Origin: Linyphia triangularis
Lineage: Eukaryota; Arthropoda; Arachnida; Araneae; Linyphiidae
Assembly (NCBI GenBank): GCA_963978545.1
Contig: OZ021727.1
Location: 48,211,385 to 48,275,384, forward strand
Direction of reading: 5' to 3'
DNA: 64,000 bases
Notes under the pieces: generated by a model
What the model was told of the DNA's origin: nothing
The model's database searches: none
The model's input: only the letters and a program-made list of their open reading frames with translations
Made by a program: the position numbers and the translations under genes
In this document: piece by piece, positions 53,601 through 58,742 of the stretch
Layout of the letters: the number at the start of each line of letters is the position of its first letter
How positions within the stretch are numbered: the stretch's first letter is position 1

Positions 53601-54254
53601 AAAAACAGTGACAAAGCAAAAATATTTTTCCCCTTATAACATGATGATTGAATTTAAATTTTAAGCTACCGTTTAAGAACTTTTTAAGCTATTGACTTTC
53701 ATATAAAATTTCCAATTTGTAAATGAGGTTAAACATTTTTATTAAAAGTTTTCTTTTTGGAAAAATGTAAGTTAATAAAGATTTCTTGGATAATGATAAT
53801 TTTTTTTAATTTGGTTATAAAAATTCAAATATTTTAAACCAATCAACCATAAATCTGTGGAACAAGAAGAAATCTCATATTTAAACATGACATATCTATG
53901 TCCCATCATTTATCATTTTACTTGGAAATAATAAAAATATGCTGCCATTACTTTTTTTTTCTTGAAAAACTACTATCTTAAAAATAAAAATTTATCATTC
54001 TTTTTGCAGAAGCGTTATGTTGCAATGGAGTAAGTCATGCATCCCCATTCCACCGACAGTTTGTTAGAACACTAGCTGGTAGTGTTCTACCCACCCATCG
54101 TGGTCATGGCGAGAGAGTTAGGTTTGGAAGGGCACGAGTCAGTCAGTGTGATGTTCCAGCAACAAATGGATTAGTGCACTCTATAAATAGGGTTATTATG
54201 CCGGATAGGCCAAAACCTATAATGTTTGGAATGGATATTTGGCCCTTTTTTTGA
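22938..54254 (+). CDS. TGFBI/periostin-like fasciclin-domain protein (14 exons, 5' incomplete)
   Basis: Fourteen exons join in one frame with AG/GT borders and matching phases: 22938-23025, 23465-23709, 24475-24606, 25921-26018, 40138-40301, 43240-43413, 43616-43766, 45214-45354, 45795-46007, 50526-50662, 52236-52403, 52555-52650, 53196-53433 and 54010-54254. They give about 762 residues and a TGA stop. Order: N-terminal segment (about 1-110), EMI-like module starting GPNIC, then four FAS1 domains recognised by blocks such as TVFAPSNEA, TLFVPTDEA, TFFMPSEEA and TFLAPTDEA and by closing NG(I/V)(V/I)H motifs. Known family members (vertebrate TGFBI and periostin, insect midline fasciclin) are secreted matrix proteins that bind collagen and integrins; that role is inferred here. 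Vertebrate TGFBI is shorter, at about 680 residues. The signal-peptide exon lies upstream and was not found. A poly(A) signal follows at 54366. Confidence 0.9.
23465..23709 (+). CDS. Fasciclin gene, exon with acidic and proline-rich linker
   Basis: Acceptor 'gtatttcag', donor 'gtgagt'. It encodes TNRFVNGMSSWGSRVGEQ, an acidic run (EREMEGEDDKEVEV), then a proline- and phenylalanine-rich stretch ending FGLFTPWYEG. The last two bases plus the first base of the next exon form the glycine codon of the family's GPN motif. The acidic and proline-rich part looks like an exposed linker before the EMI module. Confidence 0.8.
24475..24606 (+). CDS. Fasciclin gene, EMI-like module part 1
   Basis: Acceptor 'ctttttcag', donor 'gtgagt'. 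It encodes PNICVETNEVEEPEQ through TTRCVPSESTYVCTRK. The PN(I/V)C start and the spacing of the following cysteines fit the cysteine-rich EMI/CROPT module that precedes the FAS1 domains in TGFBI and periostin. It ends two bases into a lysine codon. Confidence 0.85.
25160..25275 (+). repeat. tRNA-like sequence, possible SINE head of a second family
   Basis: GCACAGCGGTAAAGC followed 33 bp later by GGATCGAGGCC resembles Pol III A and B boxes. Flanks show no poly(A) tail or clear duplication. It lies in the intron between the two EMI exons. Confidence 0.4.
25921..26018 (+). CDS. Fasciclin gene, EMI-like module part 2
   Basis: The acceptor is 'atacttag' ending at 25920. A nearby 'ttcag' at 25927 would put a stop in frame, so it was not used. 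The exon encodes IQTNGMRKTIVIRRQCCHGF to GRPGCSA. The CC-G-F and GC patterns match the second half of the EMI module, as in the 'ECCPGY...GCPA' region of TGFBI. The donor is gtaagt, and the following intron is about 14.1 kb. Confidence 0.85.
26230..26655 (+). repeat. Possible retroposed transcript with poly(A) tail
   Basis: A non-repetitive stretch ends with GAATAAAAAT at about 26613, then 12 bp later an uninterrupted run of about 28 A. This is the layout of a reverse-transcribed polyadenylated RNA. The 5' end and a target duplication could not be fixed. The - strand has an open frame of 67 codons here, which argues against simple retroposition. Confidence 0.35.
27092..27356 (+). repeat. 5' LTR of the BEL/Pao element
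   Basis: 265 bp, TG...CA ends, preceded by the target duplication GATAT. It should hold the element's promoter and poly(A) site, although no clear TATA box was identified. Confidence 0.95.
27367..27379 (+). other. Putative primer-binding site
   Basis: TGGCGTCCGCGAC starts 10 bases after the 5' LTR. TGG pairs with a tRNA CCA end and the rest would pair with a tRNA acceptor stem. Which tRNA was not determined. Confidence 0.55.
27411..31994 (+). CDS. BEL/Pao Gag-Pol polyprotein, main frame
   Basis: The ATG at 27411 opens about 1,527 codons; there are stops upstream, so this start is preferred. Order by residue: gag-like DUF1759 region (about 110-300); CCHC-type knuckles from about 345 (CIFCSKQNHFSSDC and CFKCFKLNHSARFC); aspartic protease with LDSGSENS near 472; reverse transcriptase with FYVDN near 893; Pao/A17 region with IFDPIGIL near 980; RNase H with FVDASK near 1054 and TDSMVALYW near 1129; integrase zinc finger (H-H...CVRC) near 1349-1384; integrase core with GVDLAGP near 1418 and DNGTNF near 1478. 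The frame runs into a stop at 31992 just past a six-G run, before the third catalytic acidic residue. The protein copies and integrates the element. Confidence 0.92.
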   Translation: MEGENTKRKALRQSFTVCANNVEEVLRNDETTVNQLCLLKKQLLDKFSRLEAVQENIAQALLDDEDLTTNYDEDFAKAETYRDRFCAVSTQLELKINMNIDASKSANAMEEKRKFKLPRLELKRFTGEPKDFLAFWSQFSKIHSDDNIPDEDKFQYLLQSVVPKSKAARLVESYPPTRENYSKVIVQLKDRFGRDELLVQIYVRDLLSLVMKNASGKGKVDLSELYDLLESKLLALESLGRTKEKFADFLEPLVESCLPEQVLRAWERSRSIDEASSGTADASVRSLERLMSFLRSEVQSEEMIILARSGLGVPQKNLPNRRDEEPSLPTNAVLINAGKEEGPAKFKCIFCSKQNHFSSDCFLAQKMSLKDKKSILIKNKACFKCFKLNHSARFCRNKFIKCGFCDDKSHQSLMCPKKEDIKVEDIKVESDPSITVIGNTLSNQSEVSNIYLQTIMIKISHKNKELVLRCLLDSGSENSYITQRAIEKLNLTPVAKQIMLHGLFGGKQTGPKQHSLYNVEISSLKGDFSCKIPVLSENKICGCLPKVRNILVLSELKEKYIDVPDIYSSHYEIDLLMGADSIGLILTGMSITLECGLTAVETKLGYTLMGKIKENFREHVVMSVPAISERQLSKPVVSMLSTQLSTFNIKELWDLETIGIRDPVENLKGNMRYAKAIEQFENNLNVLPDGRYELSLPFKTESKLPSNKSLTLKRHKRMCQGIIDKDCLESYVAVFKEWERLKIIEKVPDNEIKNDGYYMPHRPVYTPSKTTKIRPVFDASAREGSKPSLNDCLHRGPNLIELIPDILDRFRVYPIGISGDIEKAFLQLSITPKHKDFLRFFYPHESEEIIYRHCRVVFGVCSSPFLLAASIKHLLEHSLPQYRDLVNKLRHSFYVDNCVTGVFHAQEIHPFISKSEEIMKMGCFNLREWESNVKGEGVTKSEGDTNVLGVVWNLDRDTLRCFIDKEQLGKTEQLTKRSMLSAIQRIFDPIGILTAATLQPKVWLQETWKLKLSWDDPLPPDLYNKFNKWFTDISLLEGLEIPRYCEANSSSDMHVFVDASKTAFAACVFLRSKTPLGIKLHLIRAKARVAPSKTVSIPRLELLACCVGARLAKSIQKALDLPDLTTTFWTDSMVALYWIKHYGEWSIFVANRVREIGEITPSENWRHVPGHLNPADVLSRGCSPRYLLDSKWCEGPAWLIEDSKNWPTTEINCAVKEVDSERRKVKLCHINVNNEEWYSNKFSNYHSIIRLTAWIKRFLDNCRKTPENRATGKLSCTEIERAEKVLIRSEQSKFFPDPNCVPIINVFKDDEGLLRVKTRITERKDDHCFLSPILLPENCTLTVRLIQYLHHTNCHAGTQILLSIIREKYWILKARKTVRNIVRKCVRCRRYSAKPAVTEPVALPPDRVRDTNVFEVLGVDLAGPLFLQNGEKVWIVLYTCAVFRAVHLELITSLSTENFLLSFRRFIARRGRPKIVYSDNGTNFRGAVAEFKNLDWESIERETEIQQIKWKFIPPTAAWWGDGGRDL
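31975..32155 (+). pseudogene. BEL/Pao integrase core, C-terminal part in a second frame
   Basis: The integrase continues in another frame from the G run at 31969-31974, with ERLIRVVKDLLKRTLG and INSRPLTYIS, which hold the end of the catalytic core. It stops at 32155. The shift sits in a homopolymer, so it may be a real one-base change or a sequencing error. Confidence 0.75.
32146..32700 (+). pseudogene. BEL/Pao pol C-terminus (DUF5641-type) in a third frame
   Basis: A second shift between about 32122 and 32146 moves the reading to this frame, which holds FTVGEVVLIENPNKKRLYWP and RSLRLKCGNS-II-RPIQRVFPLE. This is the basic C-terminal integrase domain typical of BEL/Pao (DUF5641). It ends with a TAA 26 bp before the 3' LTR. 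About 185 codons stay open. Confidence 0.75.
32711..32726 (+). other. Polypurine tract
   Basis: A purine-rich run (aaaaaaggtgggag plus ta) directly before the 3' LTR, the usual place for plus-strand priming. Confidence 0.7.
32727..32991 (+). repeat. 3' LTR of the BEL/Pao element
   Basis: 265 bp, the same sequence as the 5' LTR by visual comparison, followed by GATAT. Confidence 0.95.
33206..33883 (-). pseudogene. THAP zinc-finger domain fragment, broken
   Basis: On the - strand an ATG at 33883 opens MTSSCSVLKCNRNSRTGPKV and YVFKFPSDDSVRK, the start of a C2CH THAP DNA-binding domain. A shift in an A run near 33799-33805 then moves the expected KWCSAIHQNNFVPTKYSK to the next frame, ending at about 33732 at a GC-type donor. 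The second half, CELPFHPNDFVYSKEALY, lies at about 33292-33206. It fits the C-x2-H-F-x-P-x-D-F block, but the zinc-ligand histidine is a proline and a stop follows. A small inverted-repeat element (33412-33553) sits between the halves. It may come from a host THAP gene or a P-type transposase. Confidence 0.6.
33412..33553. mobile_element. Small MITE with GCGCCAA ends inside the THAP fragment
   Basis: AAGTACGGTACGGAATCTGC at the left and TTGGCGCAGAATTCTTACTG at the right are imperfect inverted copies. It separates the two halves of the THAP-like fragment. A related GAATTCTGCGCCAAGA piece lies at 46169-46184. Confidence 0.5.
34053..34233 (-). mobile_element. tRNA-derived SINE, copy 1
   Basis: Same family as 37716-37883, reversed: a TTGGTTGGTTG tail at the left, B box complement GGACTCGAACC and A box complement at the right. 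The duplication TAAAACAT(A/G)GTGG at 34040-34052 and 34234-34246 has one mismatch. Confidence 0.9.
35628..35839. repeat. Duplicate of intron sequence found next to FAS1 exon 1
   Basis: 212 bp from TTTTCGGGAAGTTAC to AATAACCTTTTAAAT recur at 40311-40509 (199 bp, one 13-bp gap, a few substitutions), 10 bp after the donor-side end of the exon at 40301. The copy here lies inside the 34571-39002 element. A GGCGAAACG-gt-CGTTTCGCC hairpin follows at 35842-35861. Confidence 0.8.
37330..37715. repeat. 115-bp tandem repeat
   Basis: About four degenerate units of roughly 115 bp, each with 'AATTATGAAT(A/G)TT' followed by 'GGTACCAGG(T)GTA' and 'GGTA(G)TACCACTT'. The palindrome CTGGTACCAG in the last unit is the insertion site of a SINE. 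Confidence 0.8.
37716..37883 (+). mobile_element. tRNA-derived SINE, copy 2
   Basis: Pol III boxes: A box TAGTGGTTAGCG at 37720-37731 and B box GGTTCGAGTCC at 37759-37769. A body shared with the other copies follows, with a CAACCAAC tail. The 11-bp duplication CTGGTACCAGG is perfect at 37705-37715 and 37884-37894. Confidence 0.9.
37980..38775. mobile_element. 796-bp element with 252-bp inverted arms
   Basis: The ends are ATCCCCCAAAAAAA and its inverse. Arms 37980-38231 and 38523-38775 are nearly identical inverted copies over about 250 bp, around a 290-bp AT-rich core. No clear target duplication was settled. It is non-coding and nested in the 34571-39002 element. Confidence 0.85.
39051..39974 (+). 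mobile_element. Non-autonomous Helitron in the long fasciclin intron
   Basis: It starts TCTATATATTTAATAGGC after an A and ends with GGGGGCGAAGCCCCCTAG before a T: a strong GC hairpin directly before CTAG, the classic Helitron terminus. It contains a direct repeat of about 150 bp (39355-39475 and 39515-39640) and GAGCG-type repeats near 39890-39960. No helicase gene is present. It ends 163 bp upstream of the first FAS1 exon. Confidence 0.85.
40138..40301 (+). CDS. Fasciclin gene, FAS1 domain 1, first exon
   Basis: The acceptor is 'ctttttag' after a long pyrimidine tract; the first two bases complete a leucine codon begun at 26018. It encodes KMENLIGTMKSLEMNKF to LTVFAPSNEALIDFEDDTED, which includes the first conserved FAS1 block (TVFAPSNEA). 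It ends in phase 0 before gtgagt. Confidence 0.9.
40311..40509. repeat. Intron copy of the 35628-35839 duplication
   Basis: See 35628-35839. This copy begins 10 bp after the FAS1 exon boundary and does not include coding bases. Confidence 0.8.
42376..42963. mobile_element. hAT-type MITE, family 2
   Basis: The ends are CAGGACCGGTCTAAG and, inverted, CAGGGCCGGTCTAAG, with a perfect 8-bp duplication AGTTTATG at 42368-42375 and 42964-42971. It is 588 bp, non-coding, inside the intron between FAS1 exons at 40301 and 43240. Confidence 0.9.
43240..43413 (+). CDS. Fasciclin gene, FAS1 domain 1, second exon
   Basis: Acceptor 'tattcatag', donor gtaagt, 58 whole codons (NEISAINPAKRLTDV to KYQPAHE). 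It carries the central H-x-V-K-G segment of FAS1 domain 1 (AGHIVKGFENIDIL). Confidence 0.9.
43616..43766 (+). CDS. Fasciclin gene, end of FAS1 domain 1 and start of domain 2
   Basis: Acceptor 'ctatttag', donor gtaagt, phase 1 at the end. It encodes VVTANCIPISGKNNFATNG and continues with IVHLISGVLPQPQKSLGEI. ATNGIVHLI is the closing FAS1 block; KSLGEIIESNEEFTKFKN starts the next domain. Confidence 0.9.
44345..44960 (+). repeat. Second diverged relative of the array element's spacer
   Basis: In the same orientation as 3575-4200: 'TTGCATTTCTATGCGTTTTGAAA', 'GTCTGTGGTCAGCATAACT', 'AACGATTTTCATGAAAATCGCTATGG' and 'GACCAGTATTATAGTGTAATTGAA'. It lies in the intron between 43766 and 45214. Confidence 0.65.
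45214..45354 (+). CDS. Fasciclin gene, FAS1 domain 2, middle exon
   Basis: Acceptor 'taccttacag', donor gtaagt. It encodes LLVDSSFLEDLKKDNQPW and TLFVPTDEAFRKLPRSL, the conserved first block of FAS1 domain 2. Confidence 0.9.
45795..46007 (+). CDS. Fasciclin gene, FAS1 domain 2, last exon
   Basis: Acceptor 'ttctctag', donor gtaagt. It encodes SILHQHIVKGTICTTAV to MGTNGVIHVIDKVLIPPQ. H-x-V-K-G and NGVIHVIDKVL are the second and closing FAS1 blocks. Confidence 0.9.
47287..49552. mobile_element. Inverted-repeat element of hAT type, 2.3 kb
   Basis: The ends are AGGGCTGCCA and inverted TGGCAGCCCT. The flanking 8-mers CGAATTTC (47279-47286) and GGAATTTC (49553-49560) match at 7 of 8. Subterminal repeats of 'AAAATAGTAGCC' (left, 47310-47420) and 'AAATAGTCGC' (right, 49400-49530) mirror each other and may be transposase-binding sites. 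The interior holds a GC-richer block (47940-48560) of degenerate short repeats but no recognisable transposase. Confidence 0.75.
47940..48560. repeat. Satellite-like block of degenerate short repeats
   Basis: Many imperfect units of about 35-50 bp with 'AAATCTCGGCAAT', 'AAAATGGCCATCAC' and 'CATCAGCGTAA'. The same family fills 62790-63330 and 63945-64000, and a weaker form lies at 58445-58605. Here it is carried inside the 47287-49552 element. Confidence 0.65.
50526..50662 (+). CDS. Fasciclin gene, FAS1 domain 3, first exon
   Basis: Acceptor 'ttttccag', donor gtaaaa. It encodes ARSLLKALEEEERRDLL to NVTFFMPSEEAFK, the opening of FAS1 domain 3. The upstream intron (46008-50525) contains a 2.3 kb inverted-repeat element. 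Confidence 0.9.
51437..52165. mobile_element. Long palindromic element in a fasciclin intron
   Basis: Sequence from TCAGAGTTTAAGAA at 51437 to its inverse at 52165 forms two imperfect arms of about 350 bp with a short centre near 51800. Both arms contain 'CCAAA(A)TGCA(A)TTT' and 'ACTCAAAAACTA(T)TAAAGATAAATGC'. Because the arms mirror each other, each strand shows a similar 70-80 codon open frame; neither is a gene. It ends 70 bp upstream of the exon at 52236. Confidence 0.8.
52236..52403 (+). CDS. Fasciclin gene, FAS1 domain 3, second exon
   Basis: Acceptor 'ttattttag', donor gtaagg, 56 whole codons. It encodes DLSNETKLELLSNPEF to GDGIHMKLHQA, including the NHLVQSHVPANMF helix segment. Confidence 0.9.
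52555..52650 (+). CDS. Fasciclin gene, FAS1 domain 3, third exon
   Basis: Acceptor 'tttttcag', donor gtaaac, 32 whole codons: FPGIITAATIQCAYV to GSVIHKINK. The closing block is GSVIHKINK, with CGS where ATNG is usual. Two cysteines (C-AYVISHDNHV-C) could pair within the domain. Confidence 0.88.
53196..53433 (+). CDS. Fasciclin gene, FAS1 domain 4, first exon
   Basis: Acceptor 'ttttcttag', donor gtaata. It encodes VLMPPKGSIVDVIKSMD to EEILKLHILP. TFLAPTDEAFERI is the FAS1 opening block and LKLHILP the central histidine segment. Confidence 0.9.
54010..54254 (+). CDS. Fasciclin gene, terminal exon (end of FAS1 domain 4)
   Basis: Acceptor 'ttttgcag'. It encodes EALCCNGVSHASPFHRQ to DVPATNGLVHSINRVIMPD, then a short tail ending MDIWPFF and a TGA stop. 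ATNGLVHSINRV is the closing FAS1 block. The tail is very short, unlike the long spliced C-terminus of vertebrate periostin. Confidence 0.9.
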
Positions 54255-54365
54255 AAACTGGAATGGATCTTTAATTAATTACCAAACCAATAAGTGTAAT
54301 GTTGTGTAATTTGTTCTTTGTAATGCACTTATAACCTACTTGTGTTAACTGTATACCTGTTATGT

Positions 54366-54371
54366 AATAAA
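54366..54371 (+). terminator. Poly(A) signal of the fasciclin gene
   Basis: AATAAA lies 112 bp after the TGA stop. The downstream sequence is TG- and T-rich, which fits cleavage near 54390. Confidence 0.7.
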
Positions 54372-54480
54372 GCGTTTAAAGTGCATTCAGAGACTGGTTA
54401 TACTTATTTATAATTAAAGTGAAATGTTTAGAAAGAATGAATAACTTAGAAAACCAACTTCATATTATTCACCAATATAC

Positions 54481-54486
54481 TTTATT
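54481..54486 (-). terminator. Poly(A) signal on the - strand facing the fasciclin gene
   Basis: AATAAA on the - strand, about 150 bp past the possible last exon of the PPR-like gene and about 110 bp from the fasciclin gene's signal at 54366. A second - strand AATAAA at 54953-54948 would serve the unspliced form. Confidence 0.45.
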
Positions 54487-54634
54487 AATGAAATACTCAT
54501 TTACTGTTTTAATGACTATACCTACCTATTTCTTCGTAATTTAAAACTGAATTTCAAATACTGACTAAAATAAAAAGTTAAATAGTTATTTTCTTTTGTG
54601 TTAATTTGAACTTCACTCCAAATCTGAGCCAGAG

Positions 54635-54640
54635 CTACTG
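54635..54640 (-). CDS. PPR-like gene, possible last exon (coding part only)
   Basis: An acceptor 'aaacttacag' precedes CAG TAG on the - strand, so splicing from 54980 would add one glutamine and stop. The rest of the exon would be 3' UTR running to an AATAAA at 54486-54481. A different phase would give SSSGSDLE and a stop, but no donor seen supplies it. Confidence 0.35.
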   Translation of the reverse strand, partial: Q

Positions 54641-54964
54641 CTGTAAGTTTCCTATATAACAATGAGAAAACAGTACCTTATAGTAAAAAACATATGTTAT
54701 GATTTTCTTACAAATCAAAATAACAGATTGTTTTCTTTTAAAAAAAATAAACTAATTTTATGTGATTACTAAGGATACTTTTGCAAAATGAAGATGTGTG
54801 AAGAGTGCTTTAGAAGTTTGAAGCAATAGCTTTTGTGTTATTAACTCCTATTATTTGCCTGGTTTTCAGAATTGTTATTTCCTTGATAGTAACTTAACAA
54901 AACAAAAAGTGTTGCAATGGAATTCATTATAGTATAGAAATATAATTTTTATTGATGAAATTTA

Positions 54965-57917
54965 CTATCTAAAGCTTACCTGCAAAGGAAGAGAAAATGT
55001 AGAAACATTTTCAAATCTAGATGAGTTTTTCAGCCAGAAATCATGCAATTTGATCAGTGAGGAGTATCTAAGATTGCCGAGTGAAATGCTCATTTTCACC
55101 ATATCTTGGACTAATGGCATAGCTTCATCATACAGCATTTTACTAACTAATATAAATAAATGAAAAAATATTTCAAATCGAAACAGTTTAACTTTTAACA
55201 GGTTGCATAATAAATCATATGAAAAACAATGTAGATAAACAGACAATATGTCAAACTAAAATATTGGGATCTAAAATATAATTTATAAAAAAATTCTATT
55301 AATAATAAACAACTTGTGTAGGCGCGATAGTTTTATCATGTACACTGTTGAAAACTAAATATAAAATCAAACCTTAGTGTGCCTTTCATAGAGGATCACA
55401 TTTACAGGTAAAACCTCAAATGTAAAATATACCTCACAGTGAAAAATTATTTTTGCAATATTCAATAATTGGTATAGAAAATTTTTATATGCATGCTTCT
55501 TCAATCTATATACAGATTGCACCGTCTAAAACATATGAAGGGCCATGGCAAAGAACAATCTGAGTCCAATTTTTCAAAATCAAGGTTTTCCTGCCATCTG
55601 CAAGGTGGTAGCAAATAGTTAAACCATGCGGAGTCCTCTGGCAAATGAATATCATGGTACGTGAGATTTTAAATAACCATTTACCTCAAATCTGATACAA
55701 GCCCTGAGATTTGGAACTTTAAATCAGCTTTTCTAGAGAATTGAGAAATACGGACTTTGATCGTTCTTTGCCGTAGCCCTTCATATGTTGTATTTCAAAC
55801 TGAAATCTAAAGTAAAAACAGTATGTATACAACATTTAAAAAATATTAACAAATTTAAGCGTTGTAGTTTATGAGGCACTGTTTTAGAATCGTAATAAAT
55901 ATTTATAATACTGAATGACTAATTTTATTGAATATTCTTAAGTATATGTCCTTACCTAAGAAATCAAACAGACATCTATAGATTTTAGCTATCAACCTTT
56001 CATCACTACAATGCTTTTTGATGAATTCTTTATACATTTTGCACAGTTCAAACTGTGAATTAAAAAATTACAGATTAAAATGCTTCACTAAAGTTTAATA
56101 AAAAAAATTACACTGATAAATACAAAATATGAAGACTAAGATGGACTCACATTTCCAGTTACATAAATGTGTTGACAAATCAAAAATTGCACTTGCTTTA
56201 AAGACACTGAATTTTCCTGTTAAAACCAGATAAACATTAGCTTGCATTAATAATATTTGAATTTCTAATCTAGAATATGGAAAACTGCAAAGTATAACTA
56301 CTTTTACCTTAAATAACTTTTCAGCTTTGTCAAACTGTTCCTTCATAAAATAATGTGCCCAGGCCACTGAGATGGGTAAATTAAACTTCAACTCCTCCAA
56401 ATATTTATAAGCCAGTTTTAAAGCTATATGCAAAAAGAAACAATTATTGAATTAAATGATACGCATCATAGACTTATTATTATCAATAGACTGCGCGTTC
56501 CCACTTCAATCATACAACGAGAATGAAACCAAAATGAATCACAAAATTCGTCTATCAGTCACGTGGTTTTTAATTTGGCTACGTCGTAAAATTAATCCTT
56601 TATCTAATAATCTTATTATCCTTTATCACCTGAGTGAGGAGAAACCGGCCAAAATCTGCAACCCTGCTCATGTGATTCATTTTGGTTTCATTTTCGTTGT
56701 ATAATTGAAGTGGGAACGCTCATTCTATTGATAATAATAAGTCTATGATACACATCAACAATGTAAGAAGTTATTTTAAATCCTAATAAAAGTAAGGAAA
56801 ACATCGGATGTAGTAGCGAAATTTGAAATGCATTGTTTTATTGCGTAATAATCTATAAACTATTTAGTTTTTTAACAAGAAAATAATTATCATTTTAATA
56901 TTTAAAAAATTGCAATAATTTTTAAATAATTAAAAAAATTTTTATGGAACTTGTCAATTTAAGTTAGAACTAAGAAGTATCATTCACTATAAAATTGAAA
57001 AATACCTTTTTCAGATGTGTCTTGATTTTCTAACAACTTCATAAAGTTATTCACATGGAATAGTTGACTCTTTTGTTTTAACAATGCTTGAAACTCAAAT
57101 AACAAATTTTCTGGATTATGGCTACAAACAAAGTACATTACATGATTGCAAAAATATAAGAAAACATTGTAAAACATATAGGGAAATATAAACCCACAGA
57201 TAATTAGCACGTGATTAGAATCATGAGAAGTTGGAAACAAATATTTTACCATACATTAACAATTAAGTTTAAATTTTTTGTAGGGAATATGAATATTTTT
57301 AATCACTATTATTTAGACAAAGGTAGTTACTGTTGAATTTACTGTTATTAATTAGAATGAAACCATTTTTGTGTTTATTGCCCTTAGTAAAAAAATATTT
57401 CATTAATCTTTACTTGCAAAAAATTTTCTTAAAAATTATGTTATTCTCTTAATTTATAAAAATGTAATGTTTTCAAACTGATCGTAGATGATAAACTATA
57501 TTGTATTTTTGTATCATAATATAATTAGTTTAAGATATCTATTAATATATCCTTAGAGTTTATTTTATGTAAAAGGCAAGACTGAATTTTAAGAAAACAA
57601 TAGTAAACATGTTTTTAAGTATTTTAAACCACACGCGCACACACACACGCTTAAATGTAAAATACAAGTTCTTAAGTTCTTTTGGAATTTTAAAAATTGC
57701 AGTATTGTATAAAATGCATACAATAAAAAATAAAATTCCACTAAAATCATAAGTAATAGAAAACATAGCTAACCTAATACAATATAACATTAATTTTTTT
57801 TTTAACACAACATATCTATGGGTGACATGAAACATACTTATTTAGTTCAAACGTAACACATGCAGCCAAGGCAGCTCCCATACCACAACTTATACTATTA
57901 TTGAACAGGAACTCAAC
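54965..57917 (-). CDS. C-terminal part of a PPR/TPR-like helical-repeat protein (5' incomplete)
   Basis: Six exons on the - strand join in frame with matching phases: 57917-57838, 57121-57006, 56423-56308, 56216-56151, 56052-55956 and 55146-54980. They give about 213 residues of amphipathic helices, for example VEFLFNNSISCGMGAAL, HNPENLLFEFQALLKQK, LPISVAWAHYFMKEQFDKA and YDEAMPLVQDMVKMSISL. The A-x-x-Y/F and 'F-D-K-A-E-K-L-F' phrasing is typical of pentatricopeptide or tetratricopeptide repeats. The family could be LRPPRC/bicoid-stability-factor-like, a mitochondrial mRNA-binding protein, but this is a guess. Upstream exons were not found before 64000. The end is either read-through past 54980 to a TAG at 54967-54965, or a splice to 54640. 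Confidence 0.7.
54980..55146 (-). CDS. PPR-like gene, exon 6 of those located
   Basis: The acceptor is 'tttatattag'; the nearer 'ttag' four bases on breaks the frame. It encodes VSKMLYDEAMPLVQDMV to STFSLPLQ and has a good donor, gtaagc. Without splicing, four more codons and a TAG follow (stop at 54965) with AATAAA on this strand at 54953-54948. With splicing to an acceptor at 54641, one more glutamine and a TAG follow. Both ends look usable. Confidence 0.72.
55533..55786. mobile_element. Small inverted-repeat element in the PPR-like gene
   Basis: ATATGAAGGGCCATGGCAAAG at the left is inverted at the right (CTTTGCCGTAGCCCTTCATAT). About 250 bp, with CATATG at both ends, which may be a TA duplication within the inverted ends. 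Non-coding. Confidence 0.65.
55956..56052 (-). CDS. PPR-like gene, exon 5 of those located
   Basis: Acceptor 'attcacag', donor gtaagg. It encodes FELCKMYKEFIKKHCSDE to YRCLFDFL, again two helices, ending one base into the next codon. Confidence 0.72.
56151..56216 (-). CDS. PPR-like gene, exon 4 of those located
   Basis: A 66-bp exon: acceptor 'ttttaacag', donor gtgagt, 22 whole codons (ENSVSLKQVQFLICQH to YVTGN). It is short, but it keeps the frame and fits a helix plus turn. Confidence 0.68.
56308..56423 (-). CDS. PPR-like gene, exon 3 of those located
   Basis: Acceptor 'gcatatag', donor gtaaaag. It encodes ALKLAYKYLEELKFNLP and ISVAWAHYFMKEQFDKAEK to LFK, the most repeat-like part of the protein (a two-helix unit with small residues at packing positions). 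Confidence 0.75.
56466..56748. mobile_element. MITE in the PPR-like gene intron
   Basis: Inverted ends of about 90 bp from TCATAGACTTATTATTATCA at the left to its inverse at the right, including GCGTTCCCACTTCAAT. About 283 bp, non-coding, 43 bp upstream (in gene sense) of the exon at 56423. Confidence 0.8.
57006..57121 (-). CDS. PPR-like gene, exon 2 of those located
   Basis: Acceptor 'gtttgtag', donor gtattt. It encodes HNPENLLFEFQALLKQK to LLENQDTSEK, a pair of amphipathic helices. Phases match both neighbours. Confidence 0.72.
57838..57917 (-). CDS. PPR-like gene, first located exon
   Basis: On the - strand the acceptor is 'gttttttag' and the donor gtatgt. It encodes VEFLFNNSISCGMGAAL and continues AACVTFELN, ending two bases into an asparagine codon that the next exon completes. 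Confidence 0.7.
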
Positions 57918-58742
57918 CTAAAAAACAAAACATTGAATTATTTAAGACTTATGTAGATTTTTTATTCAACATGCTGTTCCCTCTTAAGAGAAAGCTATTT
58001 GTAACATCTCAAAAATAACTGCTTTGATTAAGTCTACATTTTGAATAATAGTTATTTGAGTTATTTATACATAAGTGAACAGATACAATTAGTGCCACAA
58101 ATAAACTATTTTTGTATATTTCAACCTATTAAAGGAATTTCTTTTTAAATTTCTCTATATATAAGACAAAGCCTTCACTCACTCACCACTAATTCTCACA
58201 CTTGCCATATGGTCACAACTAGTGTTCGCCAGTTAAATATTTCCAAAGAGTATTTTTGCCCCCTCTCTAAATTTTAAAGGGTTATTTTTTAAAATCGAAG
58301 CAAATAAAGTTTTTGGCAAAACTAATAACTATAACAATAAAATTGATACCCGATTGCGACTTTGTGTATCAGAGCGGAAATATGCTTTTGAAATGCTTAC
58401 TAAAACCACTTCATGGTTATAAGCCTCAAACTAACTCTTAACATTATGCTGTTCGGTGACACCATGTTGGTGTCCAGTGAAACTATTTGATAAATGCCGG
58501 CGACACCTTGAAAACTATTGAACAAATGCCAGCAGCATATCGAAAGCTATTGGGAAAATGCAGGTAACACTACGAAAACTATGGCGCAAATGACGGGGAA
58601 GTAAAACTTGACAATTTACAATATCTCAAAAAAAAGCTGGCGATGGACATAGGCGAAATTATCTGAATTTCTAAACCAGTCCTACCAAGGCAAAAAAAAA
58701 AAAAAAAAAAAGAATCCTGATTAAATGTGCGTACGACGTATA
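57918..58742. other. Upstream of the located PPR-like exons; short repeats
   Basis: 58430-58605 contains degenerate units with 'GAAAACTAT(T/G)G..CAAATG(C/A)C(G/A)G' that resemble the 47940 and 62790 repeat blocks. No further exon of the PPR-like gene was recognised. Confidence 0.5.
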
